32,982 nt of DNA from Chthonomonadaceae bacterium (lineage in GTDB: Bacteria; Armatimonadota; Chthonomonadetes; Chthonomonadales; Chthonomonadaceae). The stretch lies in assembly GCA_027450145.1 (NCBI GenBank), contig DAIDKH010000048.1:1-32982 (forward strand), in the 5' to 3' direction. Shown here one piece after another: positions 16,659 through 26,200 of this stretch (within the stretch, counting starts at the first letter, position 1; each line of letters starts with the position of its first letter). The notes beneath the pieces were generated by a model. That model saw only the letters and a program-made list of their open reading frames with translations. It did not search any database and was not told where the DNA came from. Position numbers and translations under genes: made by a program.

Positions 16659-17204
16659 TTGAACCGGAATGCTACCGCGGTTATCCTACTTGCAACCATC
16701 GTTTCACTTACTGGCTGCCAAAAGGGAGGGGCACCAACGCAGCCCCAATCCTCACCTTCGCCACCGCAGGTTGCCGCACCAAATACCAGCCAGGTGCCAC
16801 CAGTGACCGGTGCCACTACACCCAACGCGCGGACCATCGTCGCGCAGGTGACATCTGCGGTTGATGCGCTGCTCGCACAACAGGCGACTTCCAAGTATCC
16901 GGTGTTGCCAAAAGCAGTAAAGTTGCAAACGGTTACAATAAAAAACGACGTCGCGACTCTCGATTTCAACGAGAAGTTTAATGCACTGGCGAACATGGGA
17001 GACACCACTGAGGCCGAGGCACAGAAAGCCTTACGAACCGCGGTTGGAACAGTAAAAGGCGTGACCAAGATGAATGTAACAGTTAACGGTAAACCTTTTA
17101 ACAGCCAGATGACGGATTGGAGCACACCCTTTGATGTGCATTATCAGCCTGACGATGAAGGTGATTCCTCCTCGCAAGACTCTACTGAAACTGGATCAAA
17201 TTAG
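16659..17204 (+). CDS. GerMN-domain lipoprotein
   Basis: A 181-residue protein with a lipoprotein signal peptide whose lipobox LTGC puts the lipidated Cys at residue 20. A Pro/Gln/Thr-rich linker (about 22-58) leads into a GerMN domain (about 60-155), recognisable by the alternating strands 'LQTVTIKNDVATLDFNEKF', the helix 'EAQKALRTAVGTV' and 'VTVNGKP'. The tail is acidic and Ser-rich. GerMN domains occur in the spore protein GerM and in many cell-envelope lipoproteins near amidases; they probably bind wall material. The start is TTG 16659, 3 bp after the amidase stop, with only a weak AGGG upstream. The end overlaps the murI start by one base, so the three genes form one operon. Confidence 0.88.
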   Translation: MNRNATAVILLATIVSLTGCQKGGAPTQPQSSPSPPQVAAPNTSQVPPVTGATTPNARTIVAQVTSAVDALLAQQATSKYPVLPKAVKLQTVTIKNDVATLDFNEKFNALANMGDTTEAEAQKALRTAVGTVKGVTKMNVTVNGKPFNSQMTDWSTPFDVHYQPDDEGDSSSQDSTETGSN

Positions 17205-18064
17205 TGGTAGTAAGACCTGACGCGCCAATAGGCGTTTTCGATAGTGGTTATGGCGGTTTGAGCGTAACCATAGAGATTCTACAGCGACTAGAACACGATA
17301 ACATAGTATTCGTTGCAGATCAGGCACACGTTCCCTATGGAACCAGGACGCTGAATCAGGTTGCGGGTTTCGCCTCGGCAATTACTGAGACGCTTGCTGT
17401 AGGCGGATGCAAGGCCGTGGTCATGGCGTGCAACATCTCGTCAGCCACTGCTCTGCCAGCTATGGTGCAGGAATATAAGGAGATTCCTATCCTGGGCGTT
17501 ATTGGCCCAGGTGCAGAGTCGGCCTCCATCGCCACGATTTCCGGTAGAGTGGGTGTACTTGCAACTGAGGGCACGGTCTCCAGCGAAGCCTACGTGCGCG
17601 CACTGGAGCAGCTACCGCGCGTCGCTAGTGTTGTGCAGGTTGCGTGCCCAAAACTGGTCCCGTTAGTTGAGGCAGGTACTATTTCAGGAGCCGAGGTTGA
17701 TAGTGCAGTTCGAGAGTACCTTCAACCACTCCGGGATGCTTCAGTCGACGCCGTCATCCTGGGTTGTACGCACTACCCATTCTTATTGAAGGCACTGCAG
17801 AAGGAGTGGTCGTTACCCGTATATGTCAATCCAGCATACGCAACAGTGACGAAGCTCATCGCAGAATTAGGCGGCAAACGGCTGAATAGAAGCGGTCACG
17901 TGGGAGCACGAAAGCATCTTGCGGTCACTACCGGCGATGTTGAGGAATTTCGATCTGGTCTTCGTTGGTATTTGGGCGACAAGGCAAAGGAGTTTACGGT
18001 AAAGCCGGCAACATGGCGCAAAGGAAAACTGGTCATACCGGCTCTACCGCCTAGTTCAAAATAG
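17204..18064 (+). CDS. murI: glutamate racemase
   Basis: It converts L-glutamate to the D-glutamate needed for the peptidoglycan stem peptide, in the cytoplasm. The 286-residue protein has the family motifs VFDSGYGGLS (11-20, with Asp13), HVPYGTR (42-48), ACNISSA (75-81, catalytic Cys76) and GCTHYPFL (187-194, catalytic Cys188). The usual 'ACNTASA' reads ACNISSA here, a conservative but uncommon variant in the substrate pocket. The length is slightly above average owing to a short basic C-terminal extension. The start is GTG 17204, overlapping the TAG of the GerMN gene by one base. It is the third gene of a wall-synthesis and remodelling operon. Confidence 0.96.
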   Translation: MVVRPDAPIGVFDSGYGGLSVTIEILQRLEHDNIVFVADQAHVPYGTRTLNQVAGFASAITETLAVGGCKAVVMACNISSATALPAMVQEYKEIPILGVIGPGAESASIATISGRVGVLATEGTVSSEAYVRALEQLPRVASVVQVACPKLVPLVEAGTISGAEVDSAVREYLQPLRDASVDAVILGCTHYPFLLKALQKEWSLPVYVNPAYATVTKLIAELGGKRLNRSGHVGARKHLAVTTGDVEEFRSGLRWYLGDKAKEFTVKPATWRKGKLVIPALPPSSK

Positions 18065-18075
18065 CTAGCTCCTAC

Positions 18076-18555
18076 CTACTTTAGTAGATTTAACTGGCCC
18101 GGTGACCTAAGAACGATCTGCGGATGGTTTGAACCGTATTTACTAAACATTCCGGTTACGACCACTTTGTGGTGGAGTAACGTTCGCAGGTCGGGGAACC
18201 TAGCTCCATCCGTTACCTTTACAGCGGCACTAATGGCGTTTTTCCACTGCCGATTGAAATCAATGTAGAAATATCCAGTGCCGTTGTGGGGAATGAATAC
18301 CGATACAACATCACCGGCGAATGAACCGTGTTTACCTAGCAGCTTACGTGCACCCGTCAAATCAGCCGAGGAAAGGCAACCCTTAGGGGTGGATGTAACG
18401 GTATTGAAATGAGCTGTTTTGGAAAATTTTAGCGTAACCTGCTTCTGGCGACCAGGTACCTGTCCAGCAACTTTCCTTGGCGCCGAGGCGGCTGGTAGGG
18501 CAGCCACCGATAAACACAGCATTGCGACACATGTCCATCGTCTTGAAAAGATCAA
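18076..18555 (-). CDS. small secreted protein with OB-fold-like domain
   Basis: A 159-residue protein with a signal peptide (about 1-25, MIFSRRWTC...PAASA). The mature part has a pattern of beta strands (FAGDVVSVFIP, GYFYIDFN, KVVVTGMFSKYG, PQIVLRSPGQLNLL) like the small OB-fold domains found in secreted bacterial proteins; the last segment resembles 'G.p.I.l.dP.QI.i'. No catalytic residues are evident and no function is known to me. The start is TTG 18555 with AAGGAG 11 nt upstream. It converges with murI, with 11 bp between the stops, and lies downstream of the groESL hairpin, so it is probably transcribed separately. Confidence 0.68.
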   Translation of the reverse strand: MIFSRRWTCVAMLCLSVAALPAASAPRKVAGQVPGRQKQVTLKFSKTAHFNTVTSTPKGCLSSADLTGARKLLGKHGSFAGDVVSVFIPHNGTGYFYIDFNRQWKNAISAAVKVTDGARFPDLRTLLHHKVVVTGMFSKYGSNHPQIVLRSPGQLNLLK

Positions 18556-18736
18556 TTGAGTGATTTCTCCTTAAGCAGCAATTTATCGAGTAGTCTCATC
18601 TTGGAACGATTTATATTGCCGCACGCAAATGCGCGATTTGATGATACCCTTTACGAGGGCTTTGGTAACCATGGAACACGCTTTGGCAAACGACGCTGTT
18701 GTTATCTAGTAAATTAAAGGCCCCATGCGCTCATAG

Positions 18737-18778
18737 AATCAAGGAGCCCCGCAGGTAAACCTGCGGGGCTCCTTGATT
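18737..18778 (-). terminator. very strong hairpin after groEL
   Basis: This is a perfect inverted repeat with 20-bp arms (18737-18756 and 18759-18778) and only 2 nt (AA) between them. It is GC-rich in the centre (GAGCCCCGCAGG / CCTGCGGGGCTC) and lies 22 nt beyond the groEL stop. Neither side has a clear U-tract, although 'CTTGATT' ends each arm. The likely role is termination or 3'-end protection of the groES-groEL mRNA. Confidence 0.75.
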
Positions 18779-18800
18779 AATCCACCATTTTGGCGGAAGG

Positions 18801-20438
<1,638 letters not shown>

Positions 20439-20475
20439 TTATCTCCTGTGGCTATACTATAATCTTGGAATTTGT

Positions 20476-20766
20476 CTAGTGTTCAATAATCGCGAAAATC
20501 TGGTCTTCGTCCAGCAATACATAGTCGGTGCCTTCGAGCTTGACCTCGGTACCACCATACTTGGAGTAGACCACCACATCGTCAACTTTAACAGTGAGCG
20601 GTTTGACCTCGCCATTTTCCAGAATGCGGCCAGAGCCTACCGCAACCACACGTCCCTCCTGGGGCTTCTTTTTGGCAGAGTCCGGAAGGAAAATACCGCC
20701 GGAGCTCTTTTCCTCTTCGTCGCTCGGTTTCACGACCACTTTGTCGCGCAGAGGTCGCAAATTCAT
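20476..20766 (-). CDS. groES: 10-kDa co-chaperonin GroES
   Basis: The lid of the GroEL chamber. The 96-residue length is normal; it begins [13 protein letters not shown] and contains the mobile loop ([15 protein letters not shown], about 18-32) that binds GroEL, the roof-loop region [10 protein letters not shown], and the closing strand [17 protein letters not shown] 20766 has a perfect AAGGAGG 6 nt upstream. It is the first gene of the operon, directly downstream of the CIRCE element. Confidence 0.99.
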   Translation of the reverse strand: MNLRPLRDKVVVKPSDEEEKSSGGIFLPDSAKKKPQEGRVVAVGSGRILENGEVKPLTVKVDDVVVYSKYGGTEVKLEGTDYVLLDEDQIFAIIEH

Positions 20767-20809
20767 AGGGTTGCCTCCTTGACACGGATGTTGCGCGATT
20801 TGCGCAAAT

Positions 20810-20836
20810 TTGGCGCTCGTACATATCGAGTGCTAA
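20810..20836 (-). promoter_or_regulatory. CIRCE operator (HrcA binding site)
   Basis: On the minus strand this reads TTAGCACTC-N9-GAGCGCCAA. The first half-site is a perfect match to CIRCE (TTAGCACTC-N9-GAGTGCTAA) and the second has two mismatches, with the exact 9-bp spacer. It lies 44 bp upstream of the groES start and just downstream of the predicted -10, where bound HrcA would block transcription until heat stress. hrcA itself is not in the window. Confidence 0.93.
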
Positions 20837-20839
20837 TAA

Positions 20840-20869
20840 AGATTACTATAACGAAGCCCGCCGTGTCAA
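20840..20869 (-). promoter_or_regulatory. sigma70-type promoter of groES-groEL
   Basis: On the minus strand a perfect -35 TTGACA (20864-20869) is followed by an 18-bp spacer and a -10-like TAATCT (20840-20845). Transcription would start within or at the edge of the CIRCE element, the usual HrcA arrangement. An overlapping TATAGT at 20845-20850 is an alternative -10 but is too close to this -35. Confidence 0.65.
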
Positions 20870-21056
20870 GCGGAGGACCGTCAAAATTTCAATTGGAACA
20901 ACCTGTTTTGCCTAATAATTTGTGGCTGGGCCTAACTGCATTCTGACTAGGCGCCGTTAGCCAGACGTGTTAATTATAACCTGGCTGCAGTGGCAATGTT
21001 CGAGAGCGCGATGCACTCGTTGCTGTCTTTTGGCGGCAGATATAGAATTACGCCGA

Positions 21057-22145
21057 TTAGCTGTCTGCGCCAATAATCTGCGACACTGATTTGATGCCGT
21101 CACGCTCCATAAGCTTAAGTAGCCCGAGGTTGATCGATTTTGCAGCATATGGACCGTTGTAAATCATTGCTGTGTAGATTTGCACAAGAGATGCCCCTGC
21201 GCGAATACGTTCATAGGCGTCCTCGGCATTACTAATTCCTCCCACGCCAATGAGTGGTATGGATCCACCACAATGGCTGTAGAGAGTTCGAAGAACAGTT
21301 AGCGAACGTTCCTTCAATGGCCGGCCACTAAGACCACCTGCTTCACCAAAGTCACTTAGAGAGTCCGGGCGGGTTATGGTGGTATTTGTGGCCACAATGC
21401 CCGCCATTCCGCATGCTATTGCAGTATCTGCCGCGGCTTTAAGATCGTCAGGTTCCATGTCTGGTGACACCTTCACCATTAGCGGCACCGGTGTGCCACC
21501 CTTTTGCAGCGCAATGGCATTCGCTTCATTTTTAAGGGCACTCAGTAAGTCGTGTAGACGGCTGCTTTGAAGCCAGTCACGTAACCCAGGTGTGTTGGGT
21601 GACGAAACGTTCACGACGATAAAATCAGCAAGTCGAGCAAACCTTCTCAGACTTTCTTTATAGTCATTAAGCACTGCAGTGTCACCAGAAATTCGTCGGG
21701 TTTTACCAATGTTCACAGCCAATGGCGTTGGCAACGATCTACCTCGTCGCAGTGCGGCTATTCGGTGTGCTACAACCTCGCAGCCGTCGTTATTGAATCC
21801 CAGTCGATTAACGATTGCTTCCTCGCGAGGAATTCGAAAGACGCGAGGCTTTGGGTTACCTGGTTGAGCTTCGGCGGTTATCGTGCCGACTTCAACGAAG
21901 CCAAATCCGAACCGAGGCCACACACGTATTGCTACAGCATTCTTATCACAGCCAGCAGCGAGGCCAACGGGGTTCGGGAATTTAATCCCCGCTACTTCGG
22001 TCTGTAAGGCTTTGTGTGTCACCACAGGCCCACCTAGTCTGGCCGCGGCAGACGGGATGTGGCGTAGCATTTCTAGTGTGTATTCGTGTGCCCATTCTGC
22101 ATCTCTGGAAAAGAGTAGGGGACGTAGCGCTCGTTTGTAGATCAT
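21057..22145 (-). CDS. pyrD: dihydroorotate dehydrogenase (quinone), class 2
   Basis: A flavoenzyme that oxidises dihydroorotate to orotate in pyrimidine synthesis, passing electrons to membrane quinones. The 362-residue length and the N-terminal helical extension (IYKRALRPLLFSRDAEWAHE) mark class 2, which associates with the membrane. Motifs include NPVGLAAGCDKN (58-69), FNNDG (117-121), NVSSPNTPGLR (179-189, catalytic Ser182), KVSPD, ATNTT, and the FMN phosphate loop GVGGISNAEDA with YTAMIYNGP. ATG 22145 lies 34 bp after the upstream gene's stop on the same strand, so the two are probably co-transcribed. Confidence 0.98.
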   Translation of the reverse strand: MIYKRALRPLLFSRDAEWAHEYTLEMLRHIPSAAARLGGPVVTHKALQTEVAGIKFPNPVGLAAGCDKNAVAIRVWPRFGFGFVEVGTITAEAQPGNPKPRVFRIPREEAIVNRLGFNNDGCEVVAHRIAALRRGRSLPTPLAVNIGKTRRISGDTAVLNDYKESLRRFARLADFIVVNVSSPNTPGLRDWLQSSRLHDLLSALKNEANAIALQKGGTPVPLMVKVSPDMEPDDLKAAADTAIACGMAGIVATNTTITRPDSLSDFGEAGGLSGRPLKERSLTVLRTLYSHCGGSIPLIGVGGISNAEDAYERIRAGASLVQIYTAMIYNGPYAAKSINLGLLKLMERDGIKSVSQIIGADS

Positions 22146-22179
22146 TGGGTAAAGGTCCTGCTCCGGAAGGCCGCTGGCA

Positions 22180-22962
22180 TCATGACGGGTTTGCCATTTG
22201 AAGCGCGTGCTTTAACTGCGACAGTGAGACGGCCGCCTGTTCTTGAAGTCTGCCTTGCCAGTTGCATTCTATAGAGAGTCGAGCATCATACCTAGCGGCC
22301 AGCATCGCACGGAACATAGCGGCGTGGTCGTAGGTACCGGTGCCAGGCGCATATCGACCTGTATCGGCTGTGTGCACGTGCCTAAGGACGTCGGCGGCAT
22401 CAGTAATAGCCGTAATCGGTTCGCCCTCGGCTTCCATATGGTATGTGTCCGCAAGAGCCATCAGGTGGGACTTTGCTGTAGCCCTTGCTAGAGCAGCCCC
22501 TTGAGAAACAAGATTAATTGAGTTGCACTCGGCGGAACAGAGCGGCTCAATGACGATTGTTATGTCGTGACGAGCGCCATGGTCGCCACAAAGGCTAAGA
22601 AAATCAGCCAGTTGCAGCGCCGCCCGATCGTGACTAAAGCCTGTGGGAATTTGGCGAGCGCCTCCACTTCCAAATACAATGATGTGGCCGCCCACGCTGG
22701 CTGCTCGAGCGGTTGCAATCGCCACATATCTCGCGAGATATGCAGAGTCCACGTTAGGTCCCACAATATGTGCAGATCGAACAAAGCTGTTGAACGCTTC
22801 TGGGCGTAGCGGCATCTTTTCAATAGTTCGTGCGATAGGAGCCCATTCGACGTCCGACAAGTCTGGGTTGAGGTCACCCGCTACTGATAGTTCAATGTAA
22901 TCAAAACCTGCATCGGAAAGCAGAGACGCAGTGTCGATAGCGGAACACACGCCAAATCTCAT
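22180..22962 (-). CDS. sugar phosphate isomerase/epimerase-like TIM-barrel protein
   Basis: A 260-residue protein of the xylose-isomerase-like/AP-endonuclease-2 family. It begins MRFGVCSAIDTASLLSDAGF and contains the strand FDYIELSV, the metal-ligand segments IVIEPL and LMALADTYHM, then RHVHTADTGR and LSIECNW. The Glu, Asp, His and Glu at these strand ends are the usual divalent-metal ligands. Members isomerise or epimerise small sugars or inositol derivatives, and the exact substrate cannot be inferred. It has no signal peptide. ATG 22962 is the first gene of a two-gene unit with pyrD and is divergent from flhA. Confidence 0.88.
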   Translation of the reverse strand: MRFGVCSAIDTASLLSDAGFDYIELSVAGDLNPDLSDVEWAPIARTIEKMPLRPEAFNSFVRSAHIVGPNVDSAYLARYVAIATARAASVGGHIIVFGSGGARQIPTGFSHDRAALQLADFLSLCGDHGARHDITIVIEPLCSAECNSINLVSQGAALARATAKSHLMALADTYHMEAEGEPITAITDAADVLRHVHTADTGRYAPGTGTYDHAAMFRAMLAARYDARLSIECNWQGRLQEQAAVSLSQLKHALQMANPS

Positions 22963-23080
22963 AGTTCTATTCCGTTCTTAATCGAAAACTTCAAAATCCT
23001 ATTAAGTCTACCCCCTTGAAATGGTGGAGTTTGTAAGCCGATCTACCGATATTAATGATAACCGTCGGTACATACTTTTT

Positions 23081-23094
23081 TGAGATCGATCTCA
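23081..23094. promoter_or_regulatory. 14-bp perfect palindrome abutting the flhA ribosome binding site
   Basis: TGAGATCGATCTCA is a perfect palindrome whose last base is the first base of AGGAG (23094-23098), the ribosome binding site of flhA. It could be an operator for a dimeric regulator or an mRNA element; there is no further evidence. A spaced pair TACCGA (23044-23049) / TCGGTA (23065-23070) lies just upstream. Confidence 0.4.
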
Positions 23095-23106
23095 GGAGCT
23101 TTGAAC

Positions 23107-25218
23107 TTGCCAACATCCAAATCCAGTACACCAATAATGGCTCAAATCACTCGCCGTCTTGCAGCGAGTACGGATATGTTGTTTGCGGTGCTATTGATTG
23201 TCGTGGTGGGAATGCTTATCGTACCACTTCCTGACTGGCTGCTGGACACCATGCTAGTCGTCAATATCAGTGCATCGGCAACAGTTCTACTGGTGGCTCT
23301 CTATAACACCGAGCCGCTGCAGTTCAGCATATTTCCTTCACTGCTCCTCGTTATGACGCTGTTTCGTTTGTCCTTAGACGTTGCGGCAACCAAGCTTATC
23401 CTTAGCAGCGGCCAAGCCGGGCAGGTGATCACTGCGTTTGGTAAGTTTGTAGTTGGCGGTAACTACATTGTAGGTATCATCGCATTCCTTATCCTGGTCG
23501 TTGTGCAATTTGTGGTCATAACCAACGGTGCGGGTCGCGTAGCCGAAGTGGCAGCAAGGTTCACACTTGATGCCATGCCGGGGAAGCAGATGTCGATAGA
23601 CGCCGACCTAAATGCGGGCTTGATCAATGAAGAGATTGCTCGAGCACGGCGCAAGCAAATTGAGAGCGAAGCTGATTTCTATGGTGCAATGGATGGCGCT
23701 AGCAAATTTGTACGGGGCGACGCCATAGCTGCAATTCTGATCATTATAATTAATATCGTTGGTGGTTTTGCATTGGGTCTGTCTCGAGGTGGAGACGTGA
23801 TGAGTGTTCTACAAACGTACACACTCCTCACGATTGGCGAAGGTTTGGTGAGCCAAATTCCGGCGCTATTAATCTCCACTGCAACGGGACTCATTGTCAC
23901 CCGCGCCGGTGCCGAAAAGTCTCTAGGGCAGGATTTCCTTGGTCAGCTATTCGGAAGTTCGCGACCCCTGGCTGTTGTATCTGGTTTACTGGTATTTCTC
24001 ACCGTATTACCAGGTTTTCCTAAAATCCAGCTCCTCATTGGCGCAGCGCTCATGGGGGGCGGTGCATGGTTCCTCGCAAAGCGAGATAAAGAATCGGCGA
24101 AATCAAAGACTGAGCAGGAAATTAAGGCAGCCCAATCAGTTCATCAGGCACCCACCGGGCCAGAAGCGGTCATGCCATTGTTGGGGCTAGAAACCATTGA
24201 GCTCGAGCTTGGCAGTAACCTGGTACCGTTGGCGCTTCCCGAAGAGGGCGGCGACCTTGCTGAGCGAGTGGGGAATATACGGAAACAGATCGCATTAGAG
24301 CTTGGTATCGTGCTGCCAACGGTACGTATTCGGGATAACCTGCAGCTGAAGACCAATCAGTACCAGATTAAGATCCGCGGTGCAGTTGTGGCACAGCACG
24401 AGCTTCTCATGCAGTGCGTGCTGGCCCTAGACTCCGGGATGGTACGCCAACCATTTCAGGGCACCGCAACCGTAGAGCCTGCATTAGGTACGCCTGCCCT
24501 GTGGTTGCCACGTGCCATGAAAGAACGGGCAGAGATGGCTGGTTATGTTATTGTAGAACCTTCAACCGTGCTGGTGACGCACCTAACAGAGGTCATCAAA
24601 AATCACGCCGCAGAGATGCTTACTCGGCAAGAGACCCAGAAGCTGCTGGAGCATGTAAAACGCACGGATGAGGCGGCAGTAAACGAGCTGGTGCCAAACC
24701 TCCTTACATTGGGTGAGGTGCAAAAGGTACTTCAAAGCCTTTTGCGGGAACGAGTAGGTATTAGGGATCTCACAACTATCCTTGAGACCCTGGCAGATTA
24801 TTCACCCAAAACCCGCGAGATGGATGCGCTATCTGAGTTTGCGCGGGCCGCTCTGGCTCGTCAAATCTGTCACCAGTACATCGACGAAGACGGAATGCTG
24901 CGTGTGTTGACTTTAGCGCCTGCGCTGGAGCAGGAGCTGCGTGGGGCAGTACAAATGACCCCAACTGGGCAGATGTTAGCCATTGAGCCCGGTTTAGCTC
25001 AGAGCATCATCAAGAACCTTAGCGAGGAGATGGAGCTCTGGTCAGATCAGGGGTACCATCCCGTCCTATTGTGCAGTGGGCAGATACGCCTGCCCGTACG
25101 GCGCCTGGTAGAACGCGCGCTACCAACATTGGTTGTTATGGCATACACGGAGATCGTAGCCGGGGTTGAGGTGGAAGCACTGGGAACCGTTCAGGCAGAG
25201 GTATCTATGGTGGCGTAG
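23107..25218 (+). CDS. flhA: FlhA-type export gate protein of the flagellar/type III secretion system
   Basis: FlhA forms the nonameric ring of the flagellar export gate in the inner membrane and uses the proton-motive force to export substrates. The ~703-residue protein has about eight membrane helices in its first ~330 residues, the FHIPEP-family segment AARFTLDAMPGKQMSIDADLNAG, and a large cytoplasmic domain ending in PVLLCSGQIRLPVRRLVER and AYTEI. The spacing and 'ETLADYSPKTREMD' favour FlhA over the virulence homologue SctV, but the two are close. I chose TTG 23107 because AGGAG is 8 nt upstream; TTG 23080 and ATG 23137 lack a well-placed site. No flhB, fliPQR or flhF lies beside it. A strong terminator follows at once, so it is a monocistronic, orphan copy. 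Confidence 0.9.
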   Translation: MPTSKSSTPIMAQITRRLAASTDMLFAVLLIVVVGMLIVPLPDWLLDTMLVVNISASATVLLVALYNTEPLQFSIFPSLLLVMTLFRLSLDVAATKLILSSGQAGQVITAFGKFVVGGNYIVGIIAFLILVVVQFVVITNGAGRVAEVAARFTLDAMPGKQMSIDADLNAGLINEEIARARRKQIESEADFYGAMDGASKFVRGDAIAAILIIIINIVGGFALGLSRGGDVMSVLQTYTLLTIGEGLVSQIPALLISTATGLIVTRAGAEKSLGQDFLGQLFGSSRPLAVVSGLLVFLTVLPGFPKIQLLIGAALMGGGAWFLAKRDKESAKSKTEQEIKAAQSVHQAPTGPEAVMPLLGLETIELELGSNLVPLALPEEGGDLAERVGNIRKQIALELGIVLPTVRIRDNLQLKTNQYQIKIRGAVVAQHELLMQCVLALDSGMVRQPFQGTATVEPALGTPALWLPRAMKERAEMAGYVIVEPSTVLVTHLTEVIKNHAAEMLTRQETQKLLEHVKRTDEAAVNELVPNLLTLGEVQKVLQSLLRERVGIRDLTTILETLADYSPKTREMDALSEFARAALARQICHQYIDEDGMLRVLTLAPALEQELRGAVQMTPTGQMLAIEPGLAQSIIKNLSEEMELWSDQGYHPVLLCSGQIRLPVRRLVERALPTLVVMAYTEIVAGVEVEALGTVQAEVSMVA

Positions 25219-25258
25219 AGCAAGTGTTTCATGCCCCTCGTTGTGACATAGAGTTAGA

Positions 25259-25290
25259 AAGCCTGGCCCCTAGGGGCCAGGCTTGTTTTG
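25259..25290 (+). terminator. rho-independent terminator of flhA
   Basis: Perfect 13-bp arms AAGCCTGGCCCCT (25259-25271) and AGGGGCCAGGCTT (25272-25284) are followed by GTTTTG and a T-rich stretch. It lies 40 nt after the flhA stop. This is a classical strong intrinsic terminator on the plus strand. Confidence 0.9.
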
Positions 25291-25371
25291 TAAATTTCTG
25301 GGAATGGCGCTCACCACGGAAGACCTAAGACAATTCGCTAGCGACGAAACGGCAAAGTAGTTTAGAAATAT

Positions 25372-25417
25372 TAGCGCATACAGGCGGTCGCTCTATCGTG
25401 ACCATCTGTATGCGCTA
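25372..25417 (-). terminator. long hairpin downstream of the Cys4 small gene
   Basis: Perfect 12-bp arms TAGCGCATACAG (25372-25383) and CTGTATGCGCTA (25406-25417) enclose 22 nt that can pair further (GGTC...GACC). It lies 26 nt after the stop of the minus-strand gene at 25444 and is followed on that strand by ATATTT, so it may be its terminator. The long structured loop also fits a small structured RNA end. Confidence 0.5.
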
Positions 25418-25443
25418 GCGTGCGTTACATGTTGTGAAAGTAT

Positions 25444-25647
25444 TTATTCTACGTCCTGAATGTTCGTGGGTTTCTCTGACGTTTCTTCCGTTTGCCAGTT
25501 GTCGCAATCTAGCCTCTTGCAGTGCAGCATCCTTCTACTGGACCCGTTGGACATTTCAACGGTGGCAATGCTCGCGTGCCTGCATGATAGGCACAGCGAC
25601 GGCTCAATGAGCCGGACAATTCTTAATTTTGTGTCTTCGTTATTCAT
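25444..25647 (-). CDS. small four-cysteine, zinc-ribbon-like protein
   Basis: A 67-residue protein with Cys19, Cys22, Cys43 and Cys48 (CLSC ... HCKRLDC), a spacing suited to binding one zinc ion, flanked by polar tails. I do not recognise a named family. ATG 25647 has AAGGA 9 nt upstream, and a hairpin follows the stop, both supporting a real gene. It shares its strand with the STAS-like gene 68 bp upstream and may be co-transcribed with it. Confidence 0.6.
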   Translation of the reverse strand: MNNEDTKLRIVRLIEPSLCLSCRHASIATVEMSNGSSRRMLHCKRLDCDNWQTEETSEKPTNIQDVE

Positions 25648-25715
25648 TCCATTGAGTCCTTAGCTGCTTTGCTGCACGAGTGCTATCCTGCGACTCGAAA
25701 ACTGCAGTCTTAATG

Positions 25716-26123
25716 TTACTCATCAAACCAAGCGCGGCTTTTAATACCCGCAGAACCTAGCATAACACCACGAATTCGGCAAACGGCTTCCTCTTCGCTA
25801 GTAGACCATCGCAAACTGCGAACCAGCCAGTTTCGCGATGCCAACTGCAATTGAGCGTCTGTACCAACGATATTGACGGTGGCATGATGGGCAATAAGGC
25901 ATTGTAGGTTTGCCTCAAGCGTCTTCCACCACGAAGGATCCGACACTGGCACCAGCATTGTCCTCGAAATATTGACAATGACCTCAAGATGAGCTGATTT
26001 TGCGAGCGCAAGCAGCATCTCCCGCATTCGCTGCTGCATTTCGTCACTCCACTCACCAACAAGGTTTAAAATTGTAACTCCACTGTGCTGGCAAATATTA
26101 ACGTCTGCCGATAAAATAGCCAC
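25716..26123 (-). CDS. STAS-like domain protein (possible anti-sigma antagonist type)
   Basis: A ~135-residue protein. The order strand ('GVTILNLVGEWSD'), helix ('MQQRMREMLLALAKSA'), strand ('LEVIVNIS'), helix ('PSWWKTLEANLQCLIAHHA'), strand ('TVNIVGT') is the STAS pattern. However, the usual phosphorylatable Ser/Thr and Gly context (DxSxxD) is not clearly kept, so the call is tentative. STAS proteins bind switch kinases or sigma regulators. I chose GTG 26123, with AGGAG 7 nt upstream, over the ATG at 26141 that overlaps that site. It is divergent from the large outer-membrane-like gene; no partner kinase lies nearby. Confidence 0.55.
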   Translation of the reverse strand: MAILSADVNICQHSGVTILNLVGEWSDEMQQRMREMLLALAKSAHLEVIVNISRTMLVPVSDPSWWKTLEANLQCLIAHHATVNIVGTDAQLQLASRNWLVRSLRWSTSEEEAVCRIRGVMLGSAGIKSRAWFDE

Positions 26124-26200
26124 GGTACTTCTCCTCAACATGAGTAAGATGACACGCAGTTAATTATCGGCCTTACCGGTGCAAAACATGAGAACTGTCT

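Noticed and set aside
20941-20965. Imperfect hairpin between groES and pyrD
   Set aside because: Mismatched stem with no U-tract; too weak to call a pyrD terminator, and it lies beyond a gap of nearly 100 bp from the pyrD stop.
23107-25218. Virulence type III secretion SctV instead of FlhA
   Set aside because: No needle, translocon or chaperone genes are nearby and the C-terminal motifs fit FlhA better; kept only as an alternative.
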